64,000 nucleotides of DNA from Streptomyces sp. IMTB 2501 (lineage in GTDB: Bacteria; Actinomycetota; Actinomycetes; Streptomycetales; Streptomycetaceae), in NCBI RefSeq assembly GCF_001953885.1, contig NZ_MQUS01000011.1, positions 62,001-126,000 on the forward strand, written 5' to 3'. The notes beneath the pieces were generated by a model that did no database searches, was not told the origin of the DNA, and saw only the letters and a list, made by a program, of their open reading frames with translations. The position numbers and the translations under genes are program-made. Shown piece by piece: positions 51,351 through 59,686 of the stretch (position 1 is the stretch's first letter; the number at the start of each line of letters is the position of its first letter).

Positions 51351-52624
51351 TTGGCGACCGGCTCCAGGACCTCCCGGCCGCCCAGGTAGGGGCGCAGCAC
51401 CTCGGGGACCCGGACCGAGCCGTCGGCCTGCTGGTGGTTCTCCAGGATCGCCACGATCGTGCGCGGTACGGCGCACAGCGTGCCGTTGAGCGTGGCGAGC
51501 GGCTTGACCTGCTTGCCGTCGCGGACGCGGATGGACAGGCGGCGGGACTGGAACTCGGTGCAGTCCGAGGTCGAGGTCAGCTCGCGGTACTTGCCCTGGG
51601 TCGGGATCCACGCCTCGCAGTCGTACTTGCGGGCGGCCGAGGAGCCGAGGTCACCACTGGCGACGTCGATGACGCGGAACGGCAGCTCCAGCGAGGTCAG
51701 CCACTGCTTCTCCCACTCCAGCAGGCGCTGGTGCTCGGCCTGGGAGTCCTCGGGCGCGACGTACGAGAACATCTCGACCTTGTCGAACTGGTGCACACGG
51801 AAGATGCCCCGGGTGTCCTTGCCGTGCGAGCCGGCCTCGCGGCGGAAGCAGGGCGAGAAGCCCGCGTAGCGCAGGGGGAGACGGTCGGCGTCGATGATCT
51901 CGTCCATGTGGTAGGCCGCCAGCGGCACCTCGGACGTGCCGACCAGGTACAGGTCGTCCTTGTCGAGGTGGTAGACGTCCTGGGCGGCCTGGCCGAGGAA
52001 GCCGGTGCCCGCCATGGACTGCGGGCGGACCAGCGCCGGGGTCAGCATGGGCGTGAAGCCGGCCGCGGTGGCCTGGGCGATCGCCGCGTTCACCAGGGCC
52101 AGCTCCAGCAGGGCGCCGACACCGGTGAGGAAGTAGAAGCGGGAGCCGGAGACCTTGGCACCGCGCTCGACGTCGATCGCGCCGAGGATCTGGCCCAGCT
52201 CCAGGTGGTCCTTGGGCTCGAAACCCTCGGCGCCGAAGTCACGGATGGTGCCGTGCGTCTCCAGCGTGACGAAGTCCTCCTCGCCACCGACGGGCACGTC
52301 GGGGTGGACGAGGTTGCCGAGCCGGAGCAGCAGCTCCTGGGTCTCGGCGTCGGCCGCGTCCCGCTCGGCGTCGGCGGCCTTGACGTCGGCCTTCAGCTGC
52401 TCGGCGCGCTTGAGCAGCTCGGCCTTCTCGTCGCCGGTGGCCTTGGGGATCAGCTTGCCGAGCTGCTTCTGCTCGGCACGCAGCTCGTCGAAGCGGACGC
52501 CGGAGGACCTGCGCCGCTCGTCGGCAGACAGGAGGGAGTCGACGAGCGCGACGTCCTCTCCACGGGCGCGCTGAGAGGCGCGCGCACGGTCGGGGTCCTC
52601 ACGGAGCAGGCGAAGGTCAATCAC
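51347..52624 (-). CDS. serS: Seryl-tRNA synthetase
   Basis: A 425-residue class II synthetase: N-terminal coiled-coil arm (residues 1-105, MIDLRLLREDPDRARASQRA), motif 2 FSPCFRREAGSHGKDTRGIF and motif 3 region LNGTLCAVPRTIVAILENHQ. It charges tRNA-Ser (and the selenocysteine tRNA if present). The GTG 52624 start lacks a clear ribosome site. Upstream there is an imperfect inverted repeat (52692-52745) and farther a DnaA-box group, so its promoter region is unusual. Confidence 0.97.
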   Translation of the reverse strand: MIDLRLLREDPDRARASQRARGEDVALVDSLLSADERRRSSGVRFDELRAEQKQLGKLIPKATGDEKAELLKRAEQLKADVKAADAERDAADAETQELLLRLGNLVHPDVPVGGEEDFVTLETHGTIRDFGAEGFEPKDHLELGQILGAIDVERGAKVSGSRFYFLTGVGALLELALVNAAIAQATAAGFTPMLTPALVRPQSMAGTGFLGQAAQDVYHLDKDDLYLVGTSEVPLAAYHMDEIIDADRLPLRYAGFSPCFRREAGSHGKDTRGIFRVHQFDKVEMFSYVAPEDSQAEHQRLLEWEKQWLTSLELPFRVIDVASGDLGSSAARKYDCEAWIPTQGKYRELTSTSDCTEFQSRRLSIRVRDGKQVKPLATLNGTLCAVPRTIVAILENHQQADGSVRVPEVLRPYLGGREVLEPVAK

Positions 52625-53176
52625 GAGGCCAAGGCTACCGGTGCGGGCTTGCCGCTCACGAATCCCTATTCCATGGAGTTCTCATTTGCCACTGTTCGTA
52701 CACTTACGTTCCGTTATGGGCAAAATGCGGAACGTATAAGAACAGCGTCAAGGGAAAGTGTCTCACTCCCTGGGACGGGGCAGGTCCCAGGCGTCTGATT
52801 GACTGGATTCCCTTGTGGAGAACGGGACTTCGCGACCCGGTTGTCCACAGAAATCCACACCCCTCGGAGAGTTATCCACAGGCTGTGTGGAAGGTCTGTG
52901 GATTTCGGAATTGATCACTCCGGAAGCTGTCACCGGACTGAGGAATTCCCAGGGCAAACCCGGGTCACACCCACTTTTGGGTGGAAAGTGGTCGCTCCAA
53001 AAGATGAATCAACGGAAACGAGTGGACGAAGGGTGAGGTGTGGAGCGGTGGCCGCCCGGGGGCCGCGAGAGGCGATTTGTCGACTGACTCACACACCCCT
53101 GTCGACTTGTCCCCAGGTCGAGAAGCGGACCTGTGGATAACTTCTGTGGATAACGATGATATGCAGGTATGACTGG
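52625..53176. promoter_or_regulatory. serS-pheA region with DnaA-box group
   Basis: 552 bases without a gene. Canonical DnaA boxes: TTGTCCACA (52841-52849, +), TTATCCACA (52872-52880, +), TGTGGATAA (53132-53140, -) and TGTGGATAA (53145-53153, -). AAATCCACA relatives lie at 52851-52859 (+) and 52897-52905 (-). DnaA-box clusters away from oriC are known in S. coelicolor, and at least one affects initiation frequency. It also holds an inverted repeat near serS (52692-52745). Confidence 0.8.
52692..52745. promoter_or_regulatory. Extended inverted repeat upstream of serS
   Basis: CTGTTC (52692-52697) with GAACAG (52740-52745) encloses ACGTTCCG (52706-52713) with CGGAACGT (52728-52735). The DNA is markedly AT-rich for this genome. 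It lies 68-121 bases upstream of the serS start and could be a dyad operator or an RNA leader hairpin. Confidence 0.45.
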
Positions 53177-54109
53177 CTAGAAACGGCCGTCCTGGCAGCG
53201 CGTCACCCAGTCCGCCGCCGCCATGAACTCCTCGTCCGACGTCCCCGGCGGCGTCGGACGGGCCTGGGCCGGTGTGATGTCCGCGCGCGGGTAGGAGCCG
53301 AGGAAGCGCACCTGGAGACAGATCCGCTTCAGCCCCATGAGTGCCTCGGCCATCCGCCGGTCGGAGATATGGCCCTCGGCGTCGATGCAGAAGCAGTAGT
53401 TGCCGATACCGGCGCCGGTCGGCCGGGACTGGAGCAGCATGAGGTTGATGCCGCGCGAGGCGAACTCGCCGAGCAGGTCGCGCAGCGCACCCGGGTGGTC
53501 GTCGCGCTGCCACAGCACCACCGAGGTCTTGTCGGCACCGGTCGGCGCGGCGGGCCGGGCCGGGCGGCCGACCAGCACGAACCGGGTCTGGGCGTTCTCG
53601 GCGTCGTGAATCCCGGTCTCCAGGGCCTCGAGGCCGTACCGGGCGGCGGCGAACTCGCCCGCGAAGGCGGCGTCGTAGCGGCCCTCCTGGACCAGGCGGG
53701 CGGCGTCCGCGTTGGAGGCGGCCGACTCCCAGACCGCGTCCGGGAGGTGCGTGCGCAGCCAGTTGCGCACCTGCGGCTGGGCCGCCGGGTGCGCGGAGAC
53801 GGTCTTGATGTCCGTGAGCTTCGTGCCGGGCCGGACCAGCAGCGCGAAGGTGATCGACAGCAGGACCTCGCGGTAGATGGTCAGCGGCTCGCCCGCGACC
53901 AGCTCGTCCAGGGTGGTGGTGATGCCGCCCTCGACGGAGTTCTCGATCGGCACGAACGCTGCCTCGGCCTCGCCGGCCCGCACCGCGTCCAGTGCGGACT
54001 GCACCGACACGAACGGAACGAGTTCCCGGGTGGCGGCTTCCGGGAGTGTCCGCAGGGCGACTTCGGTGAAGGTGCCCTCGGGGCCGAGATACGCATAGCT
54101 CGCTGGCAT
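53177..54109 (-). CDS. pheA: Prephenate dehydratase
   Basis: A 310-residue protein with the bacterial PDT domain (MPASYAYLGPEGTFTEVALR, IENSVEGGITTTLDELV, TRFVLVG) and a C-terminal ACT regulatory domain (about 195-275, DDHPGALRDLLGEFASRGIN and SRPTGAGIGNYCFCID). It converts prephenate to phenylpyruvate and is feedback-regulated by phenylalanine through the ACT domain. ATG 54109 with GTGAGGGAC upstream. Not fused to chorismate mutase. Neighbour of serS, as in other Streptomyces. Confidence 0.96.
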   Translation of the reverse strand: MPASYAYLGPEGTFTEVALRTLPEAATRELVPFVSVQSALDAVRAGEAEAAFVPIENSVEGGITTTLDELVAGEPLTIYREVLLSITFALLVRPGTKLTDIKTVSAHPAAQPQVRNWLRTHLPDAVWESAASNADAARLVQEGRYDAAFAGEFAAARYGLEALETGIHDAENAQTRFVLVGRPARPAAPTGADKTSVVLWQRDDHPGALRDLLGEFASRGINLMLLQSRPTGAGIGNYCFCIDAEGHISDRRMAEALMGLKRICLQVRFLGSYPRADITPAQARPTPPGTSDEEFMAAADWVTRCQDGRF

Positions 54110-54192
54110 GTCCCTCACCCTAATGGCCGCGCGCCGCCCGGGCTCAGGTGTCTCACGACAGCCACTCGACCGGGTGGTTTGTGTCCGGAATC

Positions 54193-54273
54193 CCCAGTAA
54201 ATCCAGTCAACCCCGTAACCCCGGTCAACTCCGTAACGCCTGTTGAACCACGTAACCCTGGTAAACCCCGTAA
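54193..54273. repeat. 18-bp imperfect tandem repeats between pheA and dtpA
   Basis: Four adjacent units: CCAGTAAATCCAGTCAAC (54193), CCCGTAACCCCGGTCAAC (54211), TCCGTAACGCCTGTTGAAC (54229) and CACGTAACCCTGGTAAAC (54248), with a fifth partial CCCGTAAC at 54266. The repeats lie in the upstream region of pheA (84-166 bases before its ATG) and after the dtpA stop. Confidence 0.78.
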
Positions 54274-54307
54274 CTTCGTCGCACTCCGGGACCCCGTCAC
54301 ACCCGGG

Positions 54308-55591
54308 CTACCCCTCCAGTAGCCGCTGCCCCACGTACTCGCCCTTCGCCGCCCCGCCCGGCACCGCGAACAGACCGCTCGCCTCGTGCCGGATGAACTG
54401 CGAGAGCGCGTCGCCCCGGTCGAGCTTGCGCTGTACCGGTACGAAGCCGCGCAGCGGGTCCGCCTGCCAGCAGACGAAGAGCAGGCCGGCGTCGGGCGTG
54501 CCGTCCGCCTCGAAACCGTCGTGGTAGGAGAAGGGGCGCCGCAGCATGGCCGCGCCGCCGTTCTTGTCGGGCCGGGTGATCCGGGCGTGCGCGTTGAGCG
54601 GGACGACGTACTCGCCCTCGGCGTCGGTCTTCTCCAGATCCATCGGGGTCGTCTCGCCACCCCCGGACAGCGGTGCCCCGTTGGCCTTGCGGCGCCCGAT
54701 GACCTGCTCCTGGGCGGACCCCGACAGCTTCTCCCAGTCGTCCAGGAGCATCCGGATACGGCGTACGACGGCGTAGGAGCCGTTCGCCATCCAGGCCGGC
54801 TCGCCCGAAGCGGGCACGAAGATCCGCCGGTCGAAGTCGGAGTCGGTGGGCTTCGGATTGCGGGTGCCGTCCAGCTGGCCCATGAGGTTGCGGGCGGTCA
54901 TGGGGCGGGCGGTGGCGCCCGGGGTGCGGTTGAAGCCGTTCATCTGCCAGCGCAGCCGGGCCGCGCCGCCCGCGTCCTTCTGGATCGCGCGCAGGGCGTG
55001 GAAGGCGACCAGGGCGTCGTTCGCGCCGATCTGCACCCACAGATCGCCGTCGCTGCGCGCCTTGTCGAGGTGGTCGGAGGAGAAGTCCGGCAGCGGGTCC
55101 AGCGCGCTCGGCCGCTGCTTCTCCAGACCGGTTCTGCCGAAGAAGCCGTGCCCGAAGCCGAAGGTGATCGTCAGCGAGGAGGGCCCGGCGTCGCGGGCCA
55201 CATCGGTGTCGTCGTGCGGCGCGGCCTCGCCCGACATCAGCCGCTCGGCCGTCGTCGACCAGCGGCGCAGCAGAGCCGCAGCCTCCTTGCGGCCCGCGCC
55301 CGCCGCCAGGTCGAAGGCGGCGAGATGGCCACGGGCCTGGAGGCCCTCAGTGATGCCGGGCTGATGTTTCCCGTGAAACATCACCCGGTCGGAGCCCACC
55401 GAGGTCAGCGGGGTGGCCGGGGCGGGCGCCGCGGCATAGCCCACGGCCCCGCCGGCCGCGCCGAGCACGAGCCCGGTGGCACCGGCGGTGCCGAGCAGCG
55501 CGCGCCGCGAGACGCCGAGGCCGCCGGTGGGATCGGGCTCCTGCGACACCTCGGCGGACATACGGGCCTGGGGGGTGGACTGGTCGGGCAT
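54308..55591 (-). CDS. dtpA: Tat-exported Dyp-type haem peroxidase
   Basis: A 427-residue protein with a Tat signal (residues 27-55, VSRRALLGTAGATGLVLGAA), the Dyp motif GQLDGTRNP (GxxDG), the proximal histidine in LNAHARITRP and the distal arginine in LRRPFSYHDG. It matches DtpA of S. lividans, a secreted peroxidase needed for maturation of the copper oxidase GlxA. ATG 55591, 8 bases after the CopCD stop, last in a copper operon. A parS-like site with one mismatch lies within (55366-55379). Confidence 0.93.
   Translation of the reverse strand: MPDQSTPQARMSAEVSQEPDPTGGLGVSRRALLGTAGATGLVLGAAGGAVGYAAAPAPATPLTSVGSDRVMFHGKHQPGITEGLQARGHLAAFDLAAGAGRKEAAALLRRWSTTAERLMSGEAAPHDDTDVARDAGPSSLTITFGFGHGFFGRTGLEKQRPSALDPLPDFSSDHLDKARSDGDLWVQIGANDALVAFHALRAIQKDAGGAARLRWQMNGFNRTPGATARPMTARNLMGQLDGTRNPKPTDSDFDRRIFVPASGEPAWMANGSYAVVRRIRMLLDDWEKLSGSAQEQVIGRRKANGAPLSGGGETTPMDLEKTDAEGEYVVPLNAHARITRPDKNGGAAMLRRPFSYHDGFEADGTPDAGLLFVCWQADPLRGFVPVQRKLDRGDALSQFIRHEASGLFAVPGGAAKGEYVGQRLLEG
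55366..55379. promoter_or_regulatory. parS-like site (one mismatch), inside dtpA
   Basis: GTTTCCCGTGAAAC, with T and A flanks as in the 16-mer. One mismatch in the central CACGTG. Coding positions of dtpA read MFHGKH on the gene strand. Confidence 0.5.
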
Positions 55592-55599
55592 GGTGTCGT

Positions 55600-57543
55600 T
55601 CAGCCGATCTGCGCGTTCTTGGAGACGGTCACCTGGTCGATGTCGGAGGTCCGCACGGTGACGGCGATCTTCCACTCGCCGGCCATGGGGATCTGCACTC
55701 CGCTCGCCGACCAGTGGCCGGTCGTGATGTGGTCGGGGGTCACGGGAAGCGGGCCGATCTTCTTCGCCTCGAGAGTGAAGGCGACCTTGATCTCGGGGAT
55801 GTCGAAAGCCCGGCCGTTGGGTCGCTGGACGTATACGTGCATCTCGTTGCCGCCCACGCGCGCGGGGTCGAGGTCGATGCTGACGATGCCCTTGCCGTCG
55901 CTGCCGCCGGTGTCGAAGGGCATGTCCAGGGTCAGCGCGCCGTTCGAGGGCGCCGTGGCCGAGTTCGAGGACGAGCCGGCGGCCTTGGCCTCCAGCTCGG
56001 TGCGGCCCGGCTCGGTCTGGGTCAGCCAGGTGGTGACGGCGAGGAGCACGACCGCGACGCCCGCCTCGGCGAGCACCGTGCGGCGCAGCCCGAAGCGGTT
56101 CGCGTCACCGTCGCGCAGCCGTTTCTGCCGGGCGGTGTCCATCGCGGCCCGCTGCCGGGCGAGCTGCTCGGCGCGCCGGGGGTCTCCGCTGGTCTTGCCC
56201 TTGGCGGACTGCTTGGCCGCACCGGAGCCGGCGGACTGCTTGGCCGCCCCGGAGGCGACCCGTTCCCTCTCGGGCTGCTCGGTCGTGACGGCGGCCGTGT
56301 CGGCGAGCCGGCCCGTCCAGCGCCGGGAGACCGAGGCGATGCCGACCAGCAGCGCCACCAGCCCGATCTTGACCAGCAACAGCTGTCCGTACCGGGTGTC
56401 GGTGAACGCCGACCAGGAGCCCAGCTGGCGCCAGGACTGGTAGGTGCCGGTCGCGACGAGCGCGAGGACGGAGCCGAATGCCACGCGGGAGAAGCGGGTG
56501 ACGGCGGCGGCCTCCACCGGTGTCTCGGCGGGTGCCCGGTACAGGGCGACGAGCAGGGCGGTGAGCCCGCCCAGCCAGGCGGCGACGGCGAGCAGATGGA
56601 GGACGTCGACGGGCATGGCGATGCCCGGCTGGAGCCCGACCGAGGCGTGCTCGGCCATGGCCCAGCTGGTGGCGAGCCCGGCCGCGACGACCACCCCGCC
56701 GATCGCGAGCCCGAAGGTCAGGTCGCGCTTGTCCTCGCCCTCTTCCCGTTTGGTGTAGGCGCCGAAGAGGACGGCGATGAACAGCGCGGCGGCGGCGAGC
56801 AGCAGCAGCCGGGAGACCAGGGCCGCGCCGGTCTTGGTCTGCAGCACCTGGCCGAGCAGCCCGAGGTCGAAGACATCGGCGACCTTGCCGGAGGTGGTGT
56901 ACGAGCCGCGCAGGAGCAGCAGCCACAGGGTGGCCGCGGTGAGCGTGAGCCAGCCGCCGACGACGAGCCGCTGCAGGGCCCGTACACCGGCGCCGCGCTG
57001 CCAGCAGGCGAGTACGAAGGCGGCGCCGCCCGCGAGCACGATGAAGCCGGCGTACGACGCGTACCGCCCGAACGCGTAGAGCCCGCCCACGACTCCGCCG
57101 CCCGCGACCGGCCCGGTGCCGGAGACCACGGTCTGCGAGGGCGCCCCGATGGAGAAGGTGTAGGCGCCGGAGACGGGGTGGCTGTCGGCCGACACGACCT
57201 GGTAGGTGACCGTGTAGGTGCCCTTGCCCAGGCCGCTCTTGAGCCGCACGGCGTACGTCGTCCCGCTCACGTTGCCGGGTTTGCCGCTCTGCACCGGTTT
57301 GCCCCGTGGGTCGAGGACGCGCAGCGAGTCGTCGTTCATCGCCACCTTCTCGGAGAAGGTGAGCGACACCTGGCTGGGTGCCTGTTTGACCACCACCCCC
57401 TGCGTGGGGTCGCTGCCGGTCAGCGCCGCGTGCGCGGAGGCCGGTCCGGCGCCCGCCAGCAGTGCGCCGGTGACGGCGAGGAACAGCAGCACCAGGATGC
57501 GCAGGCTGCTCCGCTGCCGTGTGGGGGTGATGGTCCGCGTCAC
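55600..57543 (-). CDS. CopC-CopD copper resistance fusion
   Basis: A 647-residue protein: signal peptide, periplasmic CopC domain with N-terminal HAALTGSDPTQG and VSADSHPVSGAYTF histidine copper sites, then about eight CopD membrane segments (to about residue 440), a charged cytoplasmic-type loop, another TM, and a C-terminal YtkA-like beta domain. The family moves copper across the membrane. It corresponds by position to SLI_4212 of S. lividans. A Lys/Ala repeat GAAKQSAGSGAAKQSAKGKT lies in the loop. Sixteen bases after ecuC. Confidence 0.9.
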   Translation of the reverse strand: MTRTITPTRQRSSLRILVLLFLAVTGALLAGAGPASAHAALTGSDPTQGVVVKQAPSQVSLTFSEKVAMNDDSLRVLDPRGKPVQSGKPGNVSGTTYAVRLKSGLGKGTYTVTYQVVSADSHPVSGAYTFSIGAPSQTVVSGTGPVAGGGVVGGLYAFGRYASYAGFIVLAGGAAFVLACWQRGAGVRALQRLVVGGWLTLTAATLWLLLLRGSYTTSGKVADVFDLGLLGQVLQTKTGAALVSRLLLLAAAALFIAVLFGAYTKREEGEDKRDLTFGLAIGGVVVAAGLATSWAMAEHASVGLQPGIAMPVDVLHLLAVAAWLGGLTALLVALYRAPAETPVEAAAVTRFSRVAFGSVLALVATGTYQSWRQLGSWSAFTDTRYGQLLLVKIGLVALLVGIASVSRRWTGRLADTAAVTTEQPERERVASGAAKQSAGSGAAKQSAKGKTSGDPRRAEQLARQRAAMDTARQKRLRDGDANRFGLRRTVLAEAGVAVVLLAVTTWLTQTEPGRTELEAKAAGSSSNSATAPSNGALTLDMPFDTGGSDGKGIVSIDLDPARVGGNEMHVYVQRPNGRAFDIPEIKVAFTLEAKKIGPLPVTPDHITTGHWSASGVQIPMAGEWKIAVTVRTSDIDQVTVSKNAQIG

Positions 57544-57559
57544 GGTGTCGGTCCCTCCC

Positions 57560-58045
57560 TCAGTGGCCGGTCGACGGGTTGTACGTGGCTGACTTCACCG
57601 GCATCTCGACGGTGAGGGGCCCGGATTCGGCGAAGGTGAGTCTCACGGTGACCGTCTGGCCCTGCTTCGGCTTGCGCTTCAGCTTCTCGAACATCAGATG
57701 GTTGCCACCGCTTTTGAACACCAGTTGACCGTGGGCGGGTATGGCGAAGGAGCTCTGCTCCTGCATGGCGCCGCCCATGGTGCTGTGCATGGTGACCTGG
57801 CCGGCGGCGTCGCTGCTCACCGAGGTCAGCTCGTCCTTGGTGCCGCCCTTGTTGGTGATGGTCAGGAAGCCGGCGGCCATGTCGGCGGAGACCGGCTGCG
57901 GTATGTACGACCCGCTCACCGAGAGCTCGGCCTTCGAGGAGCCGGAGCCGGACTTCGACCCCGAGTCCGAGCAGCCCGCGAGGGCCAGCGTGCCGGCGAG
58001 GGCGGCTGCGGTCAGGACGGTTCGGCGCCCTGGGGCTTGCCTCAC
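57560..58045 (-). CDS. ecuC: Extracytoplasmic copper chaperone (PCuAC-like)
   Basis: A 161-residue lipoprotein with lipobox LALAGC and a PCuAC domain; the copper ligands are MHSTMGGAMQ and NHLMFEKLK (the His/Met pattern H...M...H-x-M). It matches ECuC of S. lividans, which passes Cu(I) to Sco. GTG 58045 overlaps the sco stop (GTGA), so the two are translated in a coupled way. Confidence 0.9.
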   Translation of the reverse strand: MRQAPGRRTVLTAAALAGTLALAGCSDSGSKSGSGSSKAELSVSGSYIPQPVSADMAAGFLTITNKGGTKDELTSVSSDAAGQVTMHSTMGGAMQEQSSFAIPAHGQLVFKSGGNHLMFEKLKRKPKQGQTVTVRLTFAESGPLTVEMPVKSATYNPSTGH

Positions 58046-58695
58046 GGGTTCGCTCCCTTGACGAGCTTGGGCAGGTCCCTGGTGTAGTCGTCGACCGAGG
58101 CGTCCTCGCCGTAGAGGACGTAACCGGCGTTCGTCTTCGGGGAGAAGGCGATGACCTGGGTGCCGTGGACGGAGACCAGCTTGCCGTTCTTGTCCTTCGT
58201 CGTCGGCTCCACGGAGATGCCGACCGAGCGGGCGCCGGCCTGGATGGTGGCGAAGTCGCCGGTCAGGCCGATGAACTGGGGGTCGATGCCCTTGAGCCAC
58301 TTGCCCAGCTGGACCGGGGTGTCACGGCCGGGGTCGGTGGTGACGAACACGACGCGCAGGTCGTTCTGCTCGGCCTGGGGCAGCGCCTTCTTGGCGACGG
58401 CGATGTTGCTCATCGTCGTCGGGCAGATGTCGGGGCAGTGGGTGTAGCCGAAGTAGACGAGGGTCGGATGGCCCTTGGTCTCCTTGCGCAGGTCGTACTT
58501 CTTGCCGTGCGTGTCGGTGAGGACGAGGTCCGGCTTCTCGAAGGGCTGGTCGAGGACGGTGGCGGCCTTGCCCGAGCCGGACTCCTCCGAGACCACGGAG
58601 ACCGGCGACTTGTCGTCGTTCCCACTGCCGCAGGCGGACAGGGTCAGGGTGGCGGCGGCGAGCAGCGCGGCCGCGGCGAACGTCTTCTTACGCAT
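58042..58695 (-). CDS. sco: Sco-family copper metallochaperone
   Basis: A 217-residue lipoprotein (lipobox LTLSAC) with a thioredoxin-like fold: copper motif HCPDICP (CxxxC) and the distal histidine in VHGTQVIAF. Sco proteins deliver copper to the CuA site of cytochrome oxidase and, in S. lividans, influence morphology and GlxA. ATG 58695. Start of the sco-ecuC-copCD-dtpA operon; the preceding YcnI gene is separated by a hairpin. Confidence 0.95.
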   Translation of the reverse strand: MRKKTFAAAALLAAATLTLSACGSGNDDKSPVSVVSEESGSGKAATVLDQPFEKPDLVLTDTHGKKYDLRKETKGHPTLVYFGYTHCPDICPTTMSNIAVAKKALPQAEQNDLRVVFVTTDPGRDTPVQLGKWLKGIDPQFIGLTGDFATIQAGARSVGISVEPTTKDKNGKLVSVHGTQVIAFSPKTNAGYVLYGEDASVDDYTRDLPKLVKGANP

Positions 58696-58725
58696 AGAAA
58701 AATGTCCCAGATGTGAGTAATCCGG

Positions 58726-58788
58726 CGCGCACCGGGGTCGTACGACGGCCACGACAGCGTCGCACGCGTCGTACCCCCCCCGTGCGCG
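58726..58788 (-). terminator. Long imperfect hairpin between ycnI-like and sco
   Basis: CGCGCACCGGGGTCGTACGA (58726-58745) and GTCGTACCCCCCCCGTGCGC pair with a few mismatches, then CG. It lies past the YcnI stop and before sco, so the YcnI gene probably has its own transcript. Confidence 0.6.
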
Positions 58789-58801
58789 GTACGGAACGGG
58801 C

Positions 58802-59539
58802 TCAGGCGGTCCGGCGACGGCCGGCGAGGACGCCGTAGGCGACGCCCGCGGCGCCGACGACGATGCCGACCACGCCGAGCACGCGCGCGGTGGTGTCGGT
58901 GTCATGGGAGCCGGAGTCCGTGGCGGCGGCAGCGTTCCCGGTCCGGTCGGCGGTGTCCTTGGCGTTCGCCGTGCCGTGGTGGCCGTCGGTCGCGGTGGAC
59001 AGCTGCAGGACCGGCGCCGGGTTCTCCGGCTCGTCCTGGCCGGCCTGCGGCGCCTCGATCCAGCGCACGACCTCGTGGTCGGAGTAGGTCTGCAGCGCCT
59101 TGAACACGAGCTGATCGGTGTTCTCGGGCAGGGCACCGACGGAGAGCGGGAACTTCTGGAAGTAGCCGGGCTGGATGCCCTTGCCGTCGGCGGCGGTCCA
59201 GGTGACCTTGGTGACGGCCTCGTCGGTCTTCTCACCGTGCATGGTCAGCGGCTTGTCCAGCTTGGCCTTGGTGACCTGCACGTTCCAGCCGGGCACGGGC
59301 TCGGGCATGACCGAGGCGAGCGGGTGGTCGTTCGGGAGGGCGACCTCGACCTTGGTGGTCGAGGCATTGTCGCGCTCGTTGGGGACCTTGAAGTCGACGA
59401 CCGCGTAGCCGCCCTTGGCCGCGGTGCCCTCCGGCTGCACGGTGACGTGCGCGAAGGCGGGGACGGACAGCGCGAGGACGGCCGTGCCCGCGACAGCGGT
59501 GGCGGCGGCGACGCGCGAGGCGAGACGAGAAGCCTGCAT
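58802..59539 (-). CDS. YcnI/DUF1775 copper-binding exported protein
   Basis: A 245-residue protein: Sec signal (MQASRLASRVAAATAVAGTA), mature N-terminus AHVTVQPEGTAAKGGYAVVD with the exposed histidine that ligates copper in YcnI, DUF1775 domain to about 165, a variable linker, and a C-terminal membrane anchor (VVGIVVGAAGVAYGVLAG). ATG 59539. It neighbours sco-ecuC-copCD on the same strand, a common actinobacterial copper arrangement. Confidence 0.9.
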   Translation of the reverse strand: MQASRLASRVAAATAVAGTAVLALSVPAFAHVTVQPEGTAAKGGYAVVDFKVPNERDNASTTKVEVALPNDHPLASVMPEPVPGWNVQVTKAKLDKPLTMHGEKTDEAVTKVTWTAADGKGIQPGYFQKFPLSVGALPENTDQLVFKALQTYSDHEVVRWIEAPQAGQDEPENPAPVLQLSTATDGHHGTANAKDTADRTGNAAAATDSGSHDTDTTARVLGVVGIVVGAAGVAYGVLAGRRRTA

Positions 59540-59686
59540 GGCAGGGGTACTCCACTCTGAGAGTTCCGGTGACGAAGAGAGGCGCGCGCGTGCCCTGCTG
59601 CTCTGCGCGTTCAGCGCACGCGTGCGTGCCGCGCGACCGCGGCGGCCTCTCCCATCGGTCTGCCGTGGAGTGGTGCGCGCGTCGCG

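Noticed and set aside
55714..57615. 633-codon plus-strand frame across the CopCD gene
   Set aside because: Antisense shadow; Gly/Arg/Asp-rich composition, while the minus strand encodes a complete CopC-CopD protein.
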